Assembly (NCBI RefSeq): GCF_000015045.1
Contig: NC_008609.1
Span: 1,541,001-1,605,000 of the forward strand
DNA: 64,000 bases
Direction of reading: 5' to 3'
Source of the DNA: Pelobacter propionicus DSM 2379
GTDB lineage: Bacteria; Desulfobacterota; Desulfuromonadia; Geobacterales; Pseudopelobacteraceae
This document shows positions 9,373 through 17,924 of this stretch, one piece after another. The notes under the pieces are model-generated. The model was not told where the DNA came from. It saw only the letters and a program-made list of their open reading frames with translations, and did not search any database. Position 1 is the first letter of the stretch. Every line of letters starts with the position of its first letter. Position numbers and translations under genes: made by a program.

Positions 9373-9756
9373 CAGTTGCCTTGTCGCCTGAAATGCTGCC
9401 CGTCTCCCTCTGGGCCCAGCACAGGCCGTTGAATGATCGGGGGGCGTTTTTCGCTAGAACCCGTTTTTGAAGACCGTCCCACCGGAAGGGGGAGTGGATA
9501 TTCAAAATGACAAAGCTCCGTGATCCAGGAGAAGGGGGATCATGGGACTTTGTTCGTTTTGTTTCCATTTGTTGGCCCAGCCCGCCATGACACCCCTTTT
9601 TTTGCCGGGACGCTTTCCTGACCGCTCTTTTCCGCTATACTCTTTCCGGCTGTCTCTCCCAACTCCGTGTCGCTGTCGCATGCCGTACAATCGGACATGG
9701 CTCGTTCCGCCAGGGTGGTGAGAGCTCCGCGAAATTGCTGACGAAAGGAACCTTGT
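9373..9756. other. Intergenic region without a recognisable gene
   Basis: About 380 bases between the DeoR gene and the TupA-type gene. Only short unconvincing frames occur. A TATACT hexamer at about 9635 could be a -10 element for the downstream gene, but no good -35 lies at the right distance. Confidence 0.4.
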
Positions 9757-10614
9757 GTGAAACAATTCAGGATGCTGTTCCGCTTGATCACATTCACGGT
9801 AGCACTGGCCCTTGGCGGGCTTTTGTCCACGGCTCTGGCCTCACCCCCGGGCCTGCTGCTGGCTACCACCACCAGCCTCCAGGACTCCGGGCTGCTGGAT
9901 GTTCTTATCCCGCTTTTCGAGAAGGAGAGCGGCTATGTCGTCAAAACCGTTGCGTTTGGTTCGGGGCAGGCCATGAAAATGGCGCGGAAGGGTGAGGTGG
10001 ATGTGCTCTTGGTGCACTCCCCTGAGGCGGTGAATAGATTCATGGCGGAGGGGGGCGGCAGTGCCAGTCAGCCGGTCATGCATAACGAATTCGTGGTGGT
10101 CGGCCCTGCGTCTGACCCGGCGAGGGTGCGCGGTTCCCGAAACGGTATCGAGGCATTCCGGAAGATCGCGGCCGGCAAGGCGCCCTTCCTCTCCCGTCAC
10201 GACGACTCAGGTACCCATGTCAGGGAGATGGAGCTCTGGAAGGCCGCGGGCGTATCACCCCATGACCGGAAGTGGTATCAGCGAACCACCGGACTCGGCA
10301 TGGGGCAGACCCTCTTCGTCGCTGACGAGAGGAAAGCCTATACCTTGAGCGATCGAGCCACCTACCTGGCGCTGAAAAAGAAACTGGAACTTGTCATTCT
10401 TCTGGAAGGAAATCCCGGCCTACTGAACAGCTATCAGGTGGTCCAGGTCAATGCCGCCAGGTGGCCCCGGGTGAACGCGGCCGGCGCCAAGGCCTTTGCC
10501 GATTTCATGGCATCTCAAAAAACACAGAGAGTCATTGCCGGTTTTGGTATGGAGAGATTCGGCCAGCCGCTTTTTGTACCGGATGCGGGGGAGAAACAAG
10601 GGGAAGGCAACTGA
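9757..10614 (+). CDS. tupA: Tungstate/molybdate-type periplasmic binding protein (TupA family)
   Basis: A 285-residue exported binding protein for an oxyanion ABC importer. A signal peptide covers about residues 1-28 (hydrophobic core FTVALALGGLLS). The mature N-terminus has the TupA hallmark ATTTSLQDSGLLD, and the second anion-binding element SRHDDSGTHVREMELWK is also intact. The start is a GTG at 9757, six bases after GAAAGGAA. No permease or ATPase gene follows; the gene ends in a hairpin, so TupB/TupC must be elsewhere or another importer is used. The neighbouring Mop and MoeA genes support Mo/W use. Confidence 0.88.
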   Translation: MKQFRMLFRLITFTVALALGGLLSTALASPPGLLLATTTSLQDSGLLDVLIPLFEKESGYVVKTVAFGSGQAMKMARKGEVDVLLVHSPEAVNRFMAEGGGSASQPVMHNEFVVVGPASDPARVRGSRNGIEAFRKIAAGKAPFLSRHDDSGTHVREMELWKAAGVSPHDRKWYQRTTGLGMGQTLFVADERKAYTLSDRATYLALKKKLELVILLEGNPGLLNSYQVVQVNAARWPRVNAAGAKAFADFMASQKTQRVIAGFGMERFGQPLFVPDAGEKQGEGN

Positions 10615-10639
10615 CGGGGATTGGCGGGAAGGGGTGAAA

Positions 10640-10668
10640 CCGCCTCCCGAATAGGCTCCGGGAGGCGG
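10640..10668. terminator. Hairpin between convergent tupA-type and mop genes
   Basis: Ten-base perfect stem CCGCCTCCCG / CGGGAGGCGG with a 9-base loop. There is no long T-run on either strand, so it may be a weak bidirectional terminator serving both convergent genes. Confidence 0.55.
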
Positions 10669-10677
10669 TAAGGAGCG

Positions 10678-11106
10678 CTATTCTTTCACGCCAATGATGA
10701 CGCTGGGCGCCTTGAACATGGCGCTGACGGTGCTGCCCACCGTGAGTCCCAGGTTTGTAGCGCTCTCGTTGGTGATGACGGCGGTCAGGACCGTGCCGTT
10801 GCCCACGTCCACGCCCACTTCGGCGCTTACCGGGCCCTCGACCAGTTTGGTTACCTTGCCGCAGAGCAGGTTGCGCGCGCTGATCTTGACGCCCTGCATA
10901 TCCCCACAGATGATGACGTTGCTGGCCTTGATGATGGCGAAAGCCTCTTTACCCTCTTTCAAGCCGAGGCTTTCGGCGCTTGAATTGGTGATAACCGACG
11001 CGATGGAGGAACCGCCCTTCAGGTTGAGGATTACTTCGCTGTTGACCGCGCCCTTTTTTACGCCTGCCACAATTCCTGCCAGACAGTTTCTCGCACTGAT
11101 TTTCAT
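10678..11106 (-). CDS. Di-Mop molybdate-binding (molbindin-type) protein
   Basis: A 142-residue cytoplasmic protein made of two Mop (TOBE-like) repeats. Both start with KISARN: residues ~1-68 and ~73-141, with matching endings ASNVIICG and APSVIIGV. Molbindins of this type assemble into rings that store or buffer molybdate or tungstate. GGGAGA precedes the ATG. It is convergent with the TupA-type gene and adjacent to moeA genes, which fits a role in metal storage or delivery. Confidence 0.9.
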   Translation of the reverse strand: MKISARNCLAGIVAGVKKGAVNSEVILNLKGGSSIASVITNSSAESLGLKEGKEAFAIIKASNVIICGDMQGVKISARNLLCGKVTKLVEGPVSAEVGVDVGNGTVLTAVITNESATNLGLTVGSTVSAMFKAPSVIIGVKE

Positions 11107-11288
11107 GTTCTCTCCCGCAACGTAATAAAATAGTTGATGATGTGTGCCATCACAGACGGAATACCGTACGGCTCTTTCCTTGAAAAAGCAATGGTTTTAA
11201 TAATTGTGTCAAAAATGAACGATTTTGATGGCAGAGCTGTTGTCTGGTGCCCCTTGGGGCCATGTGTTACAGAGAAACGTCAAAGCGC

Positions 11289-13247
11289 CTACCACTGGCC
11301 GGCGATCTCCCCCATGTGGCTGGTGTCGTAGCCGGGCAGTTCGGCAACGGCCCGGCGCAGTTCCTGGCCGTTGATCAGCTCCAGCAGCGGACGGAGCAGG
11401 TCGCTTTCATAGTGGATGCGGGGGATCACCAGGTCGTAGCGCTCCATCTCCAGGGGGATGAAGTCCAGCTCCAGCGCCCGTGCGGCGGCTGCAATGCCGA
11501 GGCCGCAGTCGGCCAACCCCGACTGGACCGCCACGGCAACCGCCATGTGGGTGTACTCCTCCCGTTTGTACCCCAGTATCTGCTGGGGAGCGATTCCCAG
11601 CTTGCCCAGGTGGTAGTCCAGAAGCACCCGCGTGCCTGCACCGCGCTGGCGGTTGACGAAACGCAGTCCCTCCCGCGTCAGATCCGCCAGCCCTCCGATC
11701 CCCTTGGGGTTGCCCGGCGGGACGATCAGCCCCTGCTGGCGGTGCATGAAGGTCAGCAGCACCACCGGCAGACCGGGCAGGTACTGCTGTATGTAGGAGA
11801 CGTTGTAGTCCCCCGTGGCCGGGTCCAGCAGGTGGGCGCCCGCCAGATGGGCGTCCCCGCGTTTCAGCGCCATCAGGCCTCCCAGGCTGCCGGCGTTGGC
11901 ACTGGTGAAGCGGCGGCCGGAATCGGCCAGGTACTGGGCCAACAGGTCCAGGCAGAGGTCGTGGCTGCCGATGTGCACCAGGGTGCGTTCGACCTCGGCC
12001 GGAGTGCGGTAGAGTTCCACCGTAACCTCCTGACCCGCCTCCACCCCTTCGGAAAAGCGCGGTATGCGCACGATCCCGTCGGCGCGAACCAAGGAGGTGA
12101 TCACGCCGGCCCCGCGCGACAGTGGTGCTGCCACGGCCCGCTCGCCCACCCGCCCCACGGTAACGCGCACCGTTTCGTCTTCGCCGATGGGGGAGAGCAG
12201 CTTGCGGGTGATGGAGGCCTGCATCCGGGGCTGCTCCCGTGGCGGCAACCCGAGCCAGTGGGAGATGAGCGGCTCCACAAAGGTCTCTCCGGTCAGCGCG
12301 CAGGAAACCGGATAGCCGGGAATGCCGATCACCGGCCTGTTGAAGCCGGCGATCATGCCGAGAATGACCGGGTGGCCGGGGCGTACCGCAACTCCGTGAA
12401 CCAGCAGTTTTCCCAGCTCCACCACGATACTGGAGGTGAAATCCTCGCTCCCCGCCGACGAGCCGGCATTGACCAGCACCAGGTCGTGCTCGGCGGCCGC
12501 CTCCAGCACCGTTGCCTTGATCAGCTCGTAATCGTCCGGCACCACCGGGTAGCGGGTCGGAATGCCGCCCCACTGGCGCACCTGGGAGGAGAGCACCAGC
12601 GAGTTGTATTCGATGATGTCCCCCGACTTCAGGCCACAGCGGCGGGCCTGCTCCACCGTCACCAGTTCGGTGCCGGTGGGGATGACCGCCACCCGCGGCT
12701 TGCGGCGCACGTTGACGAAGGCGTGACCGCATCCCGCCAGGGCGCCCAGGTCCACCGGTTTCAGCAGATGGTTGGCCGGCAGCACCAGTTCGGTGGCCAC
12801 CATGTCCTCGCCCATGGGCCTGACTGCCGTCCAGGGGGCGACGCCGGCGTGGATCTCGATTGATTCGCCGCCGTCAGGTTCGTCGATGTGCTGGGTCTGC
12901 TCGATCATGATCACGGCATCGGCCCAGGCCGGAATCGGGTCGCCGGTATCCACGTAGGTTGCCGGGCCGGCCGGGCCGATCGCCAGGCGTTTGGGCGCCG
13001 TCTCCATGGCGCCGATGGTATCGGTGGAACGCACGGCATAGCCGTCCATGGCGCTGGCGTGGTAGGCGGGAGAGGAAAGCTCCGCCCAGACCGGTTTGGC
13101 GGTCACGCGGCCCAGGGCCTCGTCGACGGCTACCTCCTCGCCGGGCATCTCGTCCCATGCCCAGACCTCCTCCATGGCCGTGATGAAGCGGCTCCAGGCC
13201 TCGTCCAGCGGTATGTTTTCCAGAAAAAAATTTCTGCTCTTGCTCAT
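11289..13247 (-). CDS. MoeA-type molybdopterin molybdenumtransferase fused to a molybdate-binding-protein-like domain
   Basis: A 652-residue fusion. Residues ~20-420 are MoeA, which inserts Mo or W into molybdopterin-AMP: MDGYAVRSTDT, DAVIMIEQTQHID, VIPTGTELV and VNAGSSAGSEDF are its motifs. Residues ~435-650 form a PBP-like domain of the COG1910 type, with HLLDPATGDYN, RQRGAGTRVLLD and the end ELPGYDTSHMGEI. There is no signal peptide, so the binding domain is cytoplasmic. GGAGA precedes the ATG. It lies downstream of a second, normal MoeA gene in the same direction. One copy may serve Mo and the other W. Confidence 0.9.
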   Translation of the reverse strand: MSKSRNFFLENIPLDEAWSRFITAMEEVWAWDEMPGEEVAVDEALGRVTAKPVWAELSSPAYHASAMDGYAVRSTDTIGAMETAPKRLAIGPAGPATYVDTGDPIPAWADAVIMIEQTQHIDEPDGGESIEIHAGVAPWTAVRPMGEDMVATELVLPANHLLKPVDLGALAGCGHAFVNVRRKPRVAVIPTGTELVTVEQARRCGLKSGDIIEYNSLVLSSQVRQWGGIPTRYPVVPDDYELIKATVLEAAAEHDLVLVNAGSSAGSEDFTSSIVVELGKLLVHGVAVRPGHPVILGMIAGFNRPVIGIPGYPVSCALTGETFVEPLISHWLGLPPREQPRMQASITRKLLSPIGEDETVRVTVGRVGERAVAAPLSRGAGVITSLVRADGIVRIPRFSEGVEAGQEVTVELYRTPAEVERTLVHIGSHDLCLDLLAQYLADSGRRFTSANAGSLGGLMALKRGDAHLAGAHLLDPATGDYNVSYIQQYLPGLPVVLLTFMHRQQGLIVPPGNPKGIGGLADLTREGLRFVNRQRGAGTRVLLDYHLGKLGIAPQQILGYKREEYTHMAVAVAVQSGLADCGLGIAAAARALELDFIPLEMERYDLVIPRIHYESDLLRPLLELINGQELRRAVAELPGYDTSHMGEIAGQW

Positions 13248-13292
13248 TGCCGTCTCCTGCCATTGGATATCATGCCCATTGCACGTTTCTTC

Positions 13293-13320
13293 GCAGCGAC
13301 GCGTTGCAATGCGTCGCTGC
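13293..13320 (-). terminator. Hairpin between the two moeA genes
   Basis: Perfect 10-bp stem GCAGCGACGC / GCGTCGCTGC with an 8-base loop, just downstream of the moeA stop on the minus strand. It lacks a T-run, so it is more likely a partial terminator or mRNA-stabilising hairpin. Confidence 0.5.
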
Positions 13321-13347
13321 GGATCCGATCGTCAACGCATGGCTGAA

Positions 13348-14580
13348 TTAGAACAGCTCAACCTCGACTGTTTCGTCCCGGTACAGTCCGCTGGAGTTGA
13401 GCGGTACGCATACCATGCCATCGGAGTTGATCATGGTGTAGATCAGGTTGGATTTGCCGAAGACCGGTTCGGCCCACAGCCGTCCGTCCCGGTCGGCCAG
13501 CCTGACCTGAACGTAGTCCTCGCGCCCCGGCGCCGAGGGGATGTTGTGGGTGAGCGTCGCTCCCACGCGCCGCCGCAGAGGCGCGTGGCCTACCCCCTGT
13601 ATCCTGCGCAGCAGGGGACCCAGAAACAGGTCAGCCACAACCATGGCGCTGACCGGGTTGCCCGGCAGGCCGATCACCGGCTTGCCGTCGCAGACGCCCA
13701 GGATGGCCGGCTTGCCCGGCCGCAGGGCGATGCCGTGCACCAGCACGCCCGGTGCGCCCAGTCTGTTGATTACATCCGCCGTCAGGTCGCGGGTGGAAAC
13801 CGATGAACCGGCCGAGACCACCAGGCAGTCTGCCTCTTCCAGTGCCGATCTGGCCGCAGAGAGCAGCGCATCGAAGTCGTCGGGGATGATCCCCCGTTGG
13901 AGCGGGATGCCGCCTGCCCGGGAAACCAGGGCCGAGATGGTGTAGCTGTTCACATCCCGTATCTGGCCGGGGGCGGGGCTCCGGTCGGGAGGGATGACCT
14001 CGTCGCCGGTGGAGATGATCGCCACCCGTGGACGGGCAGCCACCTTAAGGCTGGTGATGCCCAGGGCGGTCAGGCCGCCCAGGTCCTGGGGCCTGAGCAG
14101 GTGCCCGGCCTGGAACAGGGAATCTCCCTCCCTGACGTCCTCTCCCACCTCGACCAGGTTTTCGCCCGTTGCCACGGAGCGCAGCACCTCGATGGTGGCA
14201 TCGTCCAGTTTCTGTGTCCGCTCCACCATCACCACCGCATCGGCGCCAGCCGGGAGCATGCCCCCGGTGTAGACGGCGACCGCCTGGCCGGAAGCCACCG
14301 TCAGGGGGCAGGCCCGGCCCATGGGCGCCTCGCCGATCAGGGTCAGGTATGCCGGCAGAGATTCGCTTGCGCCGAAGGTGTCTTCGGCGAGCACGGCATA
14401 GCCGTCCATGGTGCAGCGGGGAAAGGAAGGGAGGGATGAGGGGGCCAGCAGGTTCTCCGCCAGGGCCCGGTCGAGGGCCTCCAGAGTGGAAACCGTTTCC
14501 AGCCGGATCTCCGGGGGGAGTTGGTCGAACAAGAGTCTGAGCGCATCCGCGGGGGGAAGCACCGTAAACATTTCAGGCAT
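13348..14580 (-). CDS. moeA: Molybdopterin molybdenumtransferase MoeA
   Basis: A 410-residue MoeA of normal length, catalysing metal insertion into adenylylated molybdopterin. Visible motifs are MDGYAVLAEDTFG, TGGMLPAGADAVVMVE, STGDEVIP, VVSAGSSVSTRD and PVIGLPGNPVSAM. The ATG at 14580 follows AAGGAG with 5-base spacing. The frame is open upstream to 14880, but those 100 codons do not resemble MoeA. It is the first gene of a two-moeA pair and divergent from the RelA/SpoT-type gene. Confidence 0.92.
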   Translation of the reverse strand: MPEMFTVLPPADALRLLFDQLPPEIRLETVSTLEALDRALAENLLAPSSLPSFPRCTMDGYAVLAEDTFGASESLPAYLTLIGEAPMGRACPLTVASGQAVAVYTGGMLPAGADAVVMVERTQKLDDATIEVLRSVATGENLVEVGEDVREGDSLFQAGHLLRPQDLGGLTALGITSLKVAARPRVAIISTGDEVIPPDRSPAPGQIRDVNSYTISALVSRAGGIPLQRGIIPDDFDALLSAARSALEEADCLVVSAGSSVSTRDLTADVINRLGAPGVLVHGIALRPGKPAILGVCDGKPVIGLPGNPVSAMVVADLFLGPLLRRIQGVGHAPLRRRVGATLTHNIPSAPGREDYVQVRLADRDGRLWAEPVFGKSNLIYTMINSDGMVCVPLNSSGLYRDETVEVELF

Positions 14581-14892
14581 CGGGACTCCTTGCTCCTCGT
14601 GTTCGGGATATCTGGTTCGGGCTGCGCCCCTCCCCGGGAGGCATGGGCGGTGGTTCCGGGTTTCCCGCCCCCTTGAAGCCGGGGGGAGAAGAGGGCGCCA
14701 GATTGTAGCACAGCTGCGTCTGATGCAAAGAATTTTCGTGCCGTAGAGCCGCCATTCCCCGCAGGGCTCATCTGCCGCTGCGCGGGGATCGTTGTTTCCC
14801 TGTCCGCCAAAGGCTTGACTCCGGCTGCCTTCTTTGCAAAAGTGCACGGGAACAACACCCTTCACGGCACATCGCCGCATAAGGAGCCAACC
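14581..14892. promoter_or_regulatory. Divergent intergenic region; possible structured leader of moeA
   Basis: About 310 bases between moeA (minus) and the RelA/SpoT-type gene (plus). Read on the minus strand, 14810-14725 contains ACAGGGAA, a CCCCGC/GCGGGG helix and GGGGAATGG. This is loosely reminiscent of a molybdenum-cofactor riboswitch, but I could not fold or align it, so the call is tentative. Confidence 0.25.
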
Positions 14893-15972
14893 ATGCCTTC
14901 CCTGAATTTTGAACGCGAAAAAGATGCTTTCGAAACATATTATGAAAGCAATCGGAAACTTTTGACTGATGCCAAGAACGCCTATATGCGCATCATCGGT
15001 TCACTGATCAAACGGTCCGATGTGGGCGAGGTTACAAAAATCGAAGGCCGGGTCAAGGACAGAGATGAGTGTATCAAGAAATTTCATCGCAAATACCAGA
15101 GCAGGCTGGAATCCGATGAGCAGCCCTATGAAATCAAGGATTTCATGTCAGACCTGATCGGCGTACGGATTGTCTGCCTCTATGAAGATCAGATTTCCGT
15201 GCTGACGGAACTGTTGCAACGGCATTTCAGGGTCCTCGATATCACCGACAAGATATCGGCCGTGGAGAGCACCGAGGACTACTTCGGCTACAAGGGGTTG
15301 CACATGGATCTGGCCCTGAACGATACAATGGCTGCAAAACCGAAATACCTTCCCTATGCGCGTCTTTCCTTTGAGGTGCAGATCAGGTCATTGATCCAGG
15401 ATGCCTGGAGCGTGCTGGACCACAAGATCAAATACAAAAAATCGATCCCCATTGATCTCAAGCGCAGGATCAATGTCCTCTCCGCCCTGTTTGAACTGGC
15501 CGACCGGGAGTTCAAGGAGATACGCATCGCCACTGCGGAACTGATGCAGGAGGCGACGGTGGCGTTGATAAGCGATCAGGCTGACGGCTCCTCCGATGAG
15601 AGGGGAACGGCTGGGGCAACGTCAAGCCAGAAAGCCGTAAACGCCTTTAGTTTCATGCGTATCGTAGGGCACTTCTTCAGGGATTTCGAATTCGAGGAGC
15701 ATAAGGTCGACGACTTCGTCCATGATATTCTGAAACTGGACAGCAGTTTTCAGAAATCGGATTTGCATACCTGTCTGACCGAGAACCTGAAAACCGTCAG
15801 GGAGTATCGCGACCATTTCATGACTGAGAACCCCGACAAAACCTTCAGCCACTACACCTCCATCAGGCACTGCCTGTATCTCTACGATCAGGAAACCTTC
15901 GTACGTATCCTGTCCAGGGGGGCGAGAGAACGCTTTTCAGTCTGGTTGGACGACATCCGGAGGAAACCGTAG
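14893..15972 (+). CDS. Stand-alone RelA/SpoT-type (p)ppGpp synthetase domain protein
   Basis: A 359-residue protein with a RelA/SpoT nucleotidyltransferase domain at about residues 40-220: IKDFMSDLIGVRIVCLYED, YFGYKGLHMDL and the catalytic FEVQIRSLIQDAWSVLDHK. There is no HD hydrolase, TGS or ACT domain, so it resembles small alarmone synthetases but with a long helical C-terminal extension (~140 residues) I do not recognise. The start at 14893 follows AAGGAG. The gene is monocistronic. Alarmone synthesis is inferred from the domain only. Confidence 0.82.
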   Translation: MPSLNFEREKDAFETYYESNRKLLTDAKNAYMRIIGSLIKRSDVGEVTKIEGRVKDRDECIKKFHRKYQSRLESDEQPYEIKDFMSDLIGVRIVCLYEDQISVLTELLQRHFRVLDITDKISAVESTEDYFGYKGLHMDLALNDTMAAKPKYLPYARLSFEVQIRSLIQDAWSVLDHKIKYKKSIPIDLKRRINVLSALFELADREFKEIRIATAELMQEATVALISDQADGSSDERGTAGATSSQKAVNAFSFMRIVGHFFRDFEFEEHKVDDFVHDILKLDSSFQKSDLHTCLTENLKTVREYRDHFMTENPDKTFSHYTSIRHCLYLYDQETFVRILSRGARERFSVWLDDIRRKP

Positions 15973-16355
15973 ATCACCTGTCGTTTCCGTTTTGTCTTTC
16001 TTGCCGCTGATCCCGCTCTTTGGCGGGAGATGGACGGGGCCTCCGCGGCTGCCGTCCTTTTACACAAAAATTACATTCACGGTGCAGTATTTCTTTCGGT
16101 ACGGCTGTACACTTGATTCTGATAGGGCAGGCGGTGCTCCCTCCCATCACGCGGACAGGCTCGTTCCGCACTTCCCGGGCTTTAGTGCGCTCCAGCCGAA
16201 AACCCTGAAGGGCTTGGATGATACCGGCTGTTCACGCTTCGGTTTCGCCGGGAAGCGCGGCGAAAGAACCCTGATGCGTTCCCTCCACCCCCACCTGCCG
16301 CTTCAAAGTTTGTTACCGGTGACCCCTCGCGTTACCCTGTTACGGGAGTCCACAT
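15973..16355. other. Intergenic region
   Basis: About 380 bases with no convincing gene. It holds a short hairpin (TCCCGC / GCGGGA, about 16010-16027) just after the RelA/SpoT-type gene, possibly its terminator, although no T-run follows. Confidence 0.4.
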
Positions 16356-17870
16356 ATGAAGATTCTCCTCGTGTATCCCCTCTATCCCGACACCTTCTGG
16401 AGCTTCCGCCACGCCCTGAGATTTATCGACAGGAAGGCAAGTTTTCCGCCGTTGGGGCTGCTGACGGTGGCTGCCATGCTCCCCGGAGCGTGGGAAAAGA
16501 GGCTCGTTGATATGAACGTCCGCCCACTTTGCGATGATGACCTGGCATGGGCGGATTGCGTCTTCATCAGCGCCATGTCCATCCAGCGCACATCGGCCCA
16601 GGAGGTAATCGAGCGCTGTCGGCAACGAGGGGTGAAAACCGTTGCCGGCGGCCCCCTCTTTACCGCTTGCCATGAGGATTTCCCCCATGTGGATCATCTT
16701 GTGCTGGGCGAGGCGGAGCTTAGCCTGCCACCCTTTCTGGATGATCTGTCGAGAGGAGAGCCGCGGCATATCTATGCCGACGAACGGCGGGCTGACGTGA
16801 GAGATACTCCCATCCCGCTCTGGAAGCTGGTCGATATCCGGGACTACGCCGCCATGAACGTCCAGTACTCGCGGGGTTGTCCCTTCGACTGCGAGTTCTG
16901 TGACATCACCGCCCTGCTGGGGCGCACGCCGCGCACCAAGCAGCTTCCGCAGTTGCTCGCGGAGCTGGAGAGCCTTTATGTGTGGGGGTGGCGCGGGGCG
17001 ATCTTCTTTGTCGACGACAACTTCATCGGCGACCGGAAGAAACTGAAGCGGGAACTGCTCCCCGCCATGATCGACTGGATGGAGGAACGGGGTCGCCCGT
17101 TCTACTTCTATACCGAGGCGTCCATCGACCTTGCCGATGACGGACAGCTCATGGAACTGATGGTCAGAGCGGGGTTTCAGGAGGTCTTCATCGGCATCGA
17201 AACCCCCCTCGAAGAGGGCCTCGCCGAGAGCGGCAAAGTCCAGAACAGGAACCGCGACCTGCTGGCCTCGGTACAACATATCCAGCGGGCCGGCCTGCAG
17301 GTGCACGGCGGATTTATCGTCGGTTTCGATAGCGACCCGCCGTCGGTTTTCGACCGTCAGATTCGCTTCATCCAGGAGAGCGGCATCGTCACCGCCATGG
17401 TGGGAGTGCTGATCGCCCTGCGCGGCACCAGGCTCTACCAGCGCCTGCAGCGGGAGGGGCGCCTGCTGGGAGAAGCCACCGGCAACAACACGGCAGTCAC
17501 CCTCAATTTCATTCCCCGGATGGAGGTAAAGAAACTCATCGCTGGCTACCGGACCATTCTCGACACCATCTACTCTCCCAGGAACTACTATCAGAGGGTA
17601 ATCAGGCTCTTCAGGGAGTACCGGCCGTTGCCGGGAAAATTCAACCTCCAGCCGGGGTATGTGGGGGCGCTTTTCAAGTCGATCCTCTTGCTGGGGGTGA
17701 TCGGCAAAGAAAGGTACTATTTCTGGAAACTCTTCTTCTGGTCTCTTTTCAGAAAGCCGCGGCTTTTCCCGCTGGCCATAACCTATGCCATTTACGGGTT
17801 CCACTTCAGGAAGGTCGCGGAAAAGATCAGAGGGGCGGAACGTTCGCTGGCGGTGGGACGGCCTGAATGA
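16356..17870 (+). CDS. B12-binding-type radical SAM protein (DUF4070-like C-terminus)
   Basis: A 504-residue protein with an N-terminal Rossmann-like B12-binding-type domain (residues 1-135; MKILLVYPLYP and KTVAGGPLF). It lacks the His-containing DxHxxG motif, as many of this class do. A radical SAM domain follows with CPFDCEFC, giving Cys175, Cys179 and Cys182. The C-terminal ~130 residues have aromatic and basic helices like the DUF4070 extension. Such proteins often methylate or rearrange lipids or natural products. It is a single gene convergent with modC; the substrate is unknown. Confidence 0.8.
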   Translation: MKILLVYPLYPDTFWSFRHALRFIDRKASFPPLGLLTVAAMLPGAWEKRLVDMNVRPLCDDDLAWADCVFISAMSIQRTSAQEVIERCRQRGVKTVAGGPLFTACHEDFPHVDHLVLGEAELSLPPFLDDLSRGEPRHIYADERRADVRDTPIPLWKLVDIRDYAAMNVQYSRGCPFDCEFCDITALLGRTPRTKQLPQLLAELESLYVWGWRGAIFFVDDNFIGDRKKLKRELLPAMIDWMEERGRPFYFYTEASIDLADDGQLMELMVRAGFQEVFIGIETPLEEGLAESGKVQNRNRDLLASVQHIQRAGLQVHGGFIVGFDSDPPSVFDRQIRFIQESGIVTAMVGVLIALRGTRLYQRLQREGRLLGEATGNNTAVTLNFIPRMEVKKLIAGYRTILDTIYSPRNYYQRVIRLFREYRPLPGKFNLQPGYVGALFKSILLLGVIGKERYYFWKLFFWSLFRKPRLFPLAITYAIYGFHFRKVAEKIRGAERSLAVGRPE

Positions 17871-17924
17871 TATGCCGGTCGTGCCGCGCATCGCAGATAC
17901 CCGTGCATGGACGACGGCCAGGCA

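Noticed and set aside
9502-9872. Minus-strand frames in the gap before the TupA-type gene
   Set aside because: No ribosome site, compositional bias unlike genes here, and overlap with the upstream region and signal peptide of a real gene.
11247-12863. 538-codon plus-strand frame opposite the MoeA fusion
   Set aside because: Gln/His/Gly-rich translation typical of the antisense of a GC-rich gene; the minus-strand MoeA motifs are unambiguous.
14581-14880. 100-codon N-terminal extension of MoeA
   Set aside because: The extension is unlike MoeA, and a good ribosome site precedes the ATG at 14580.
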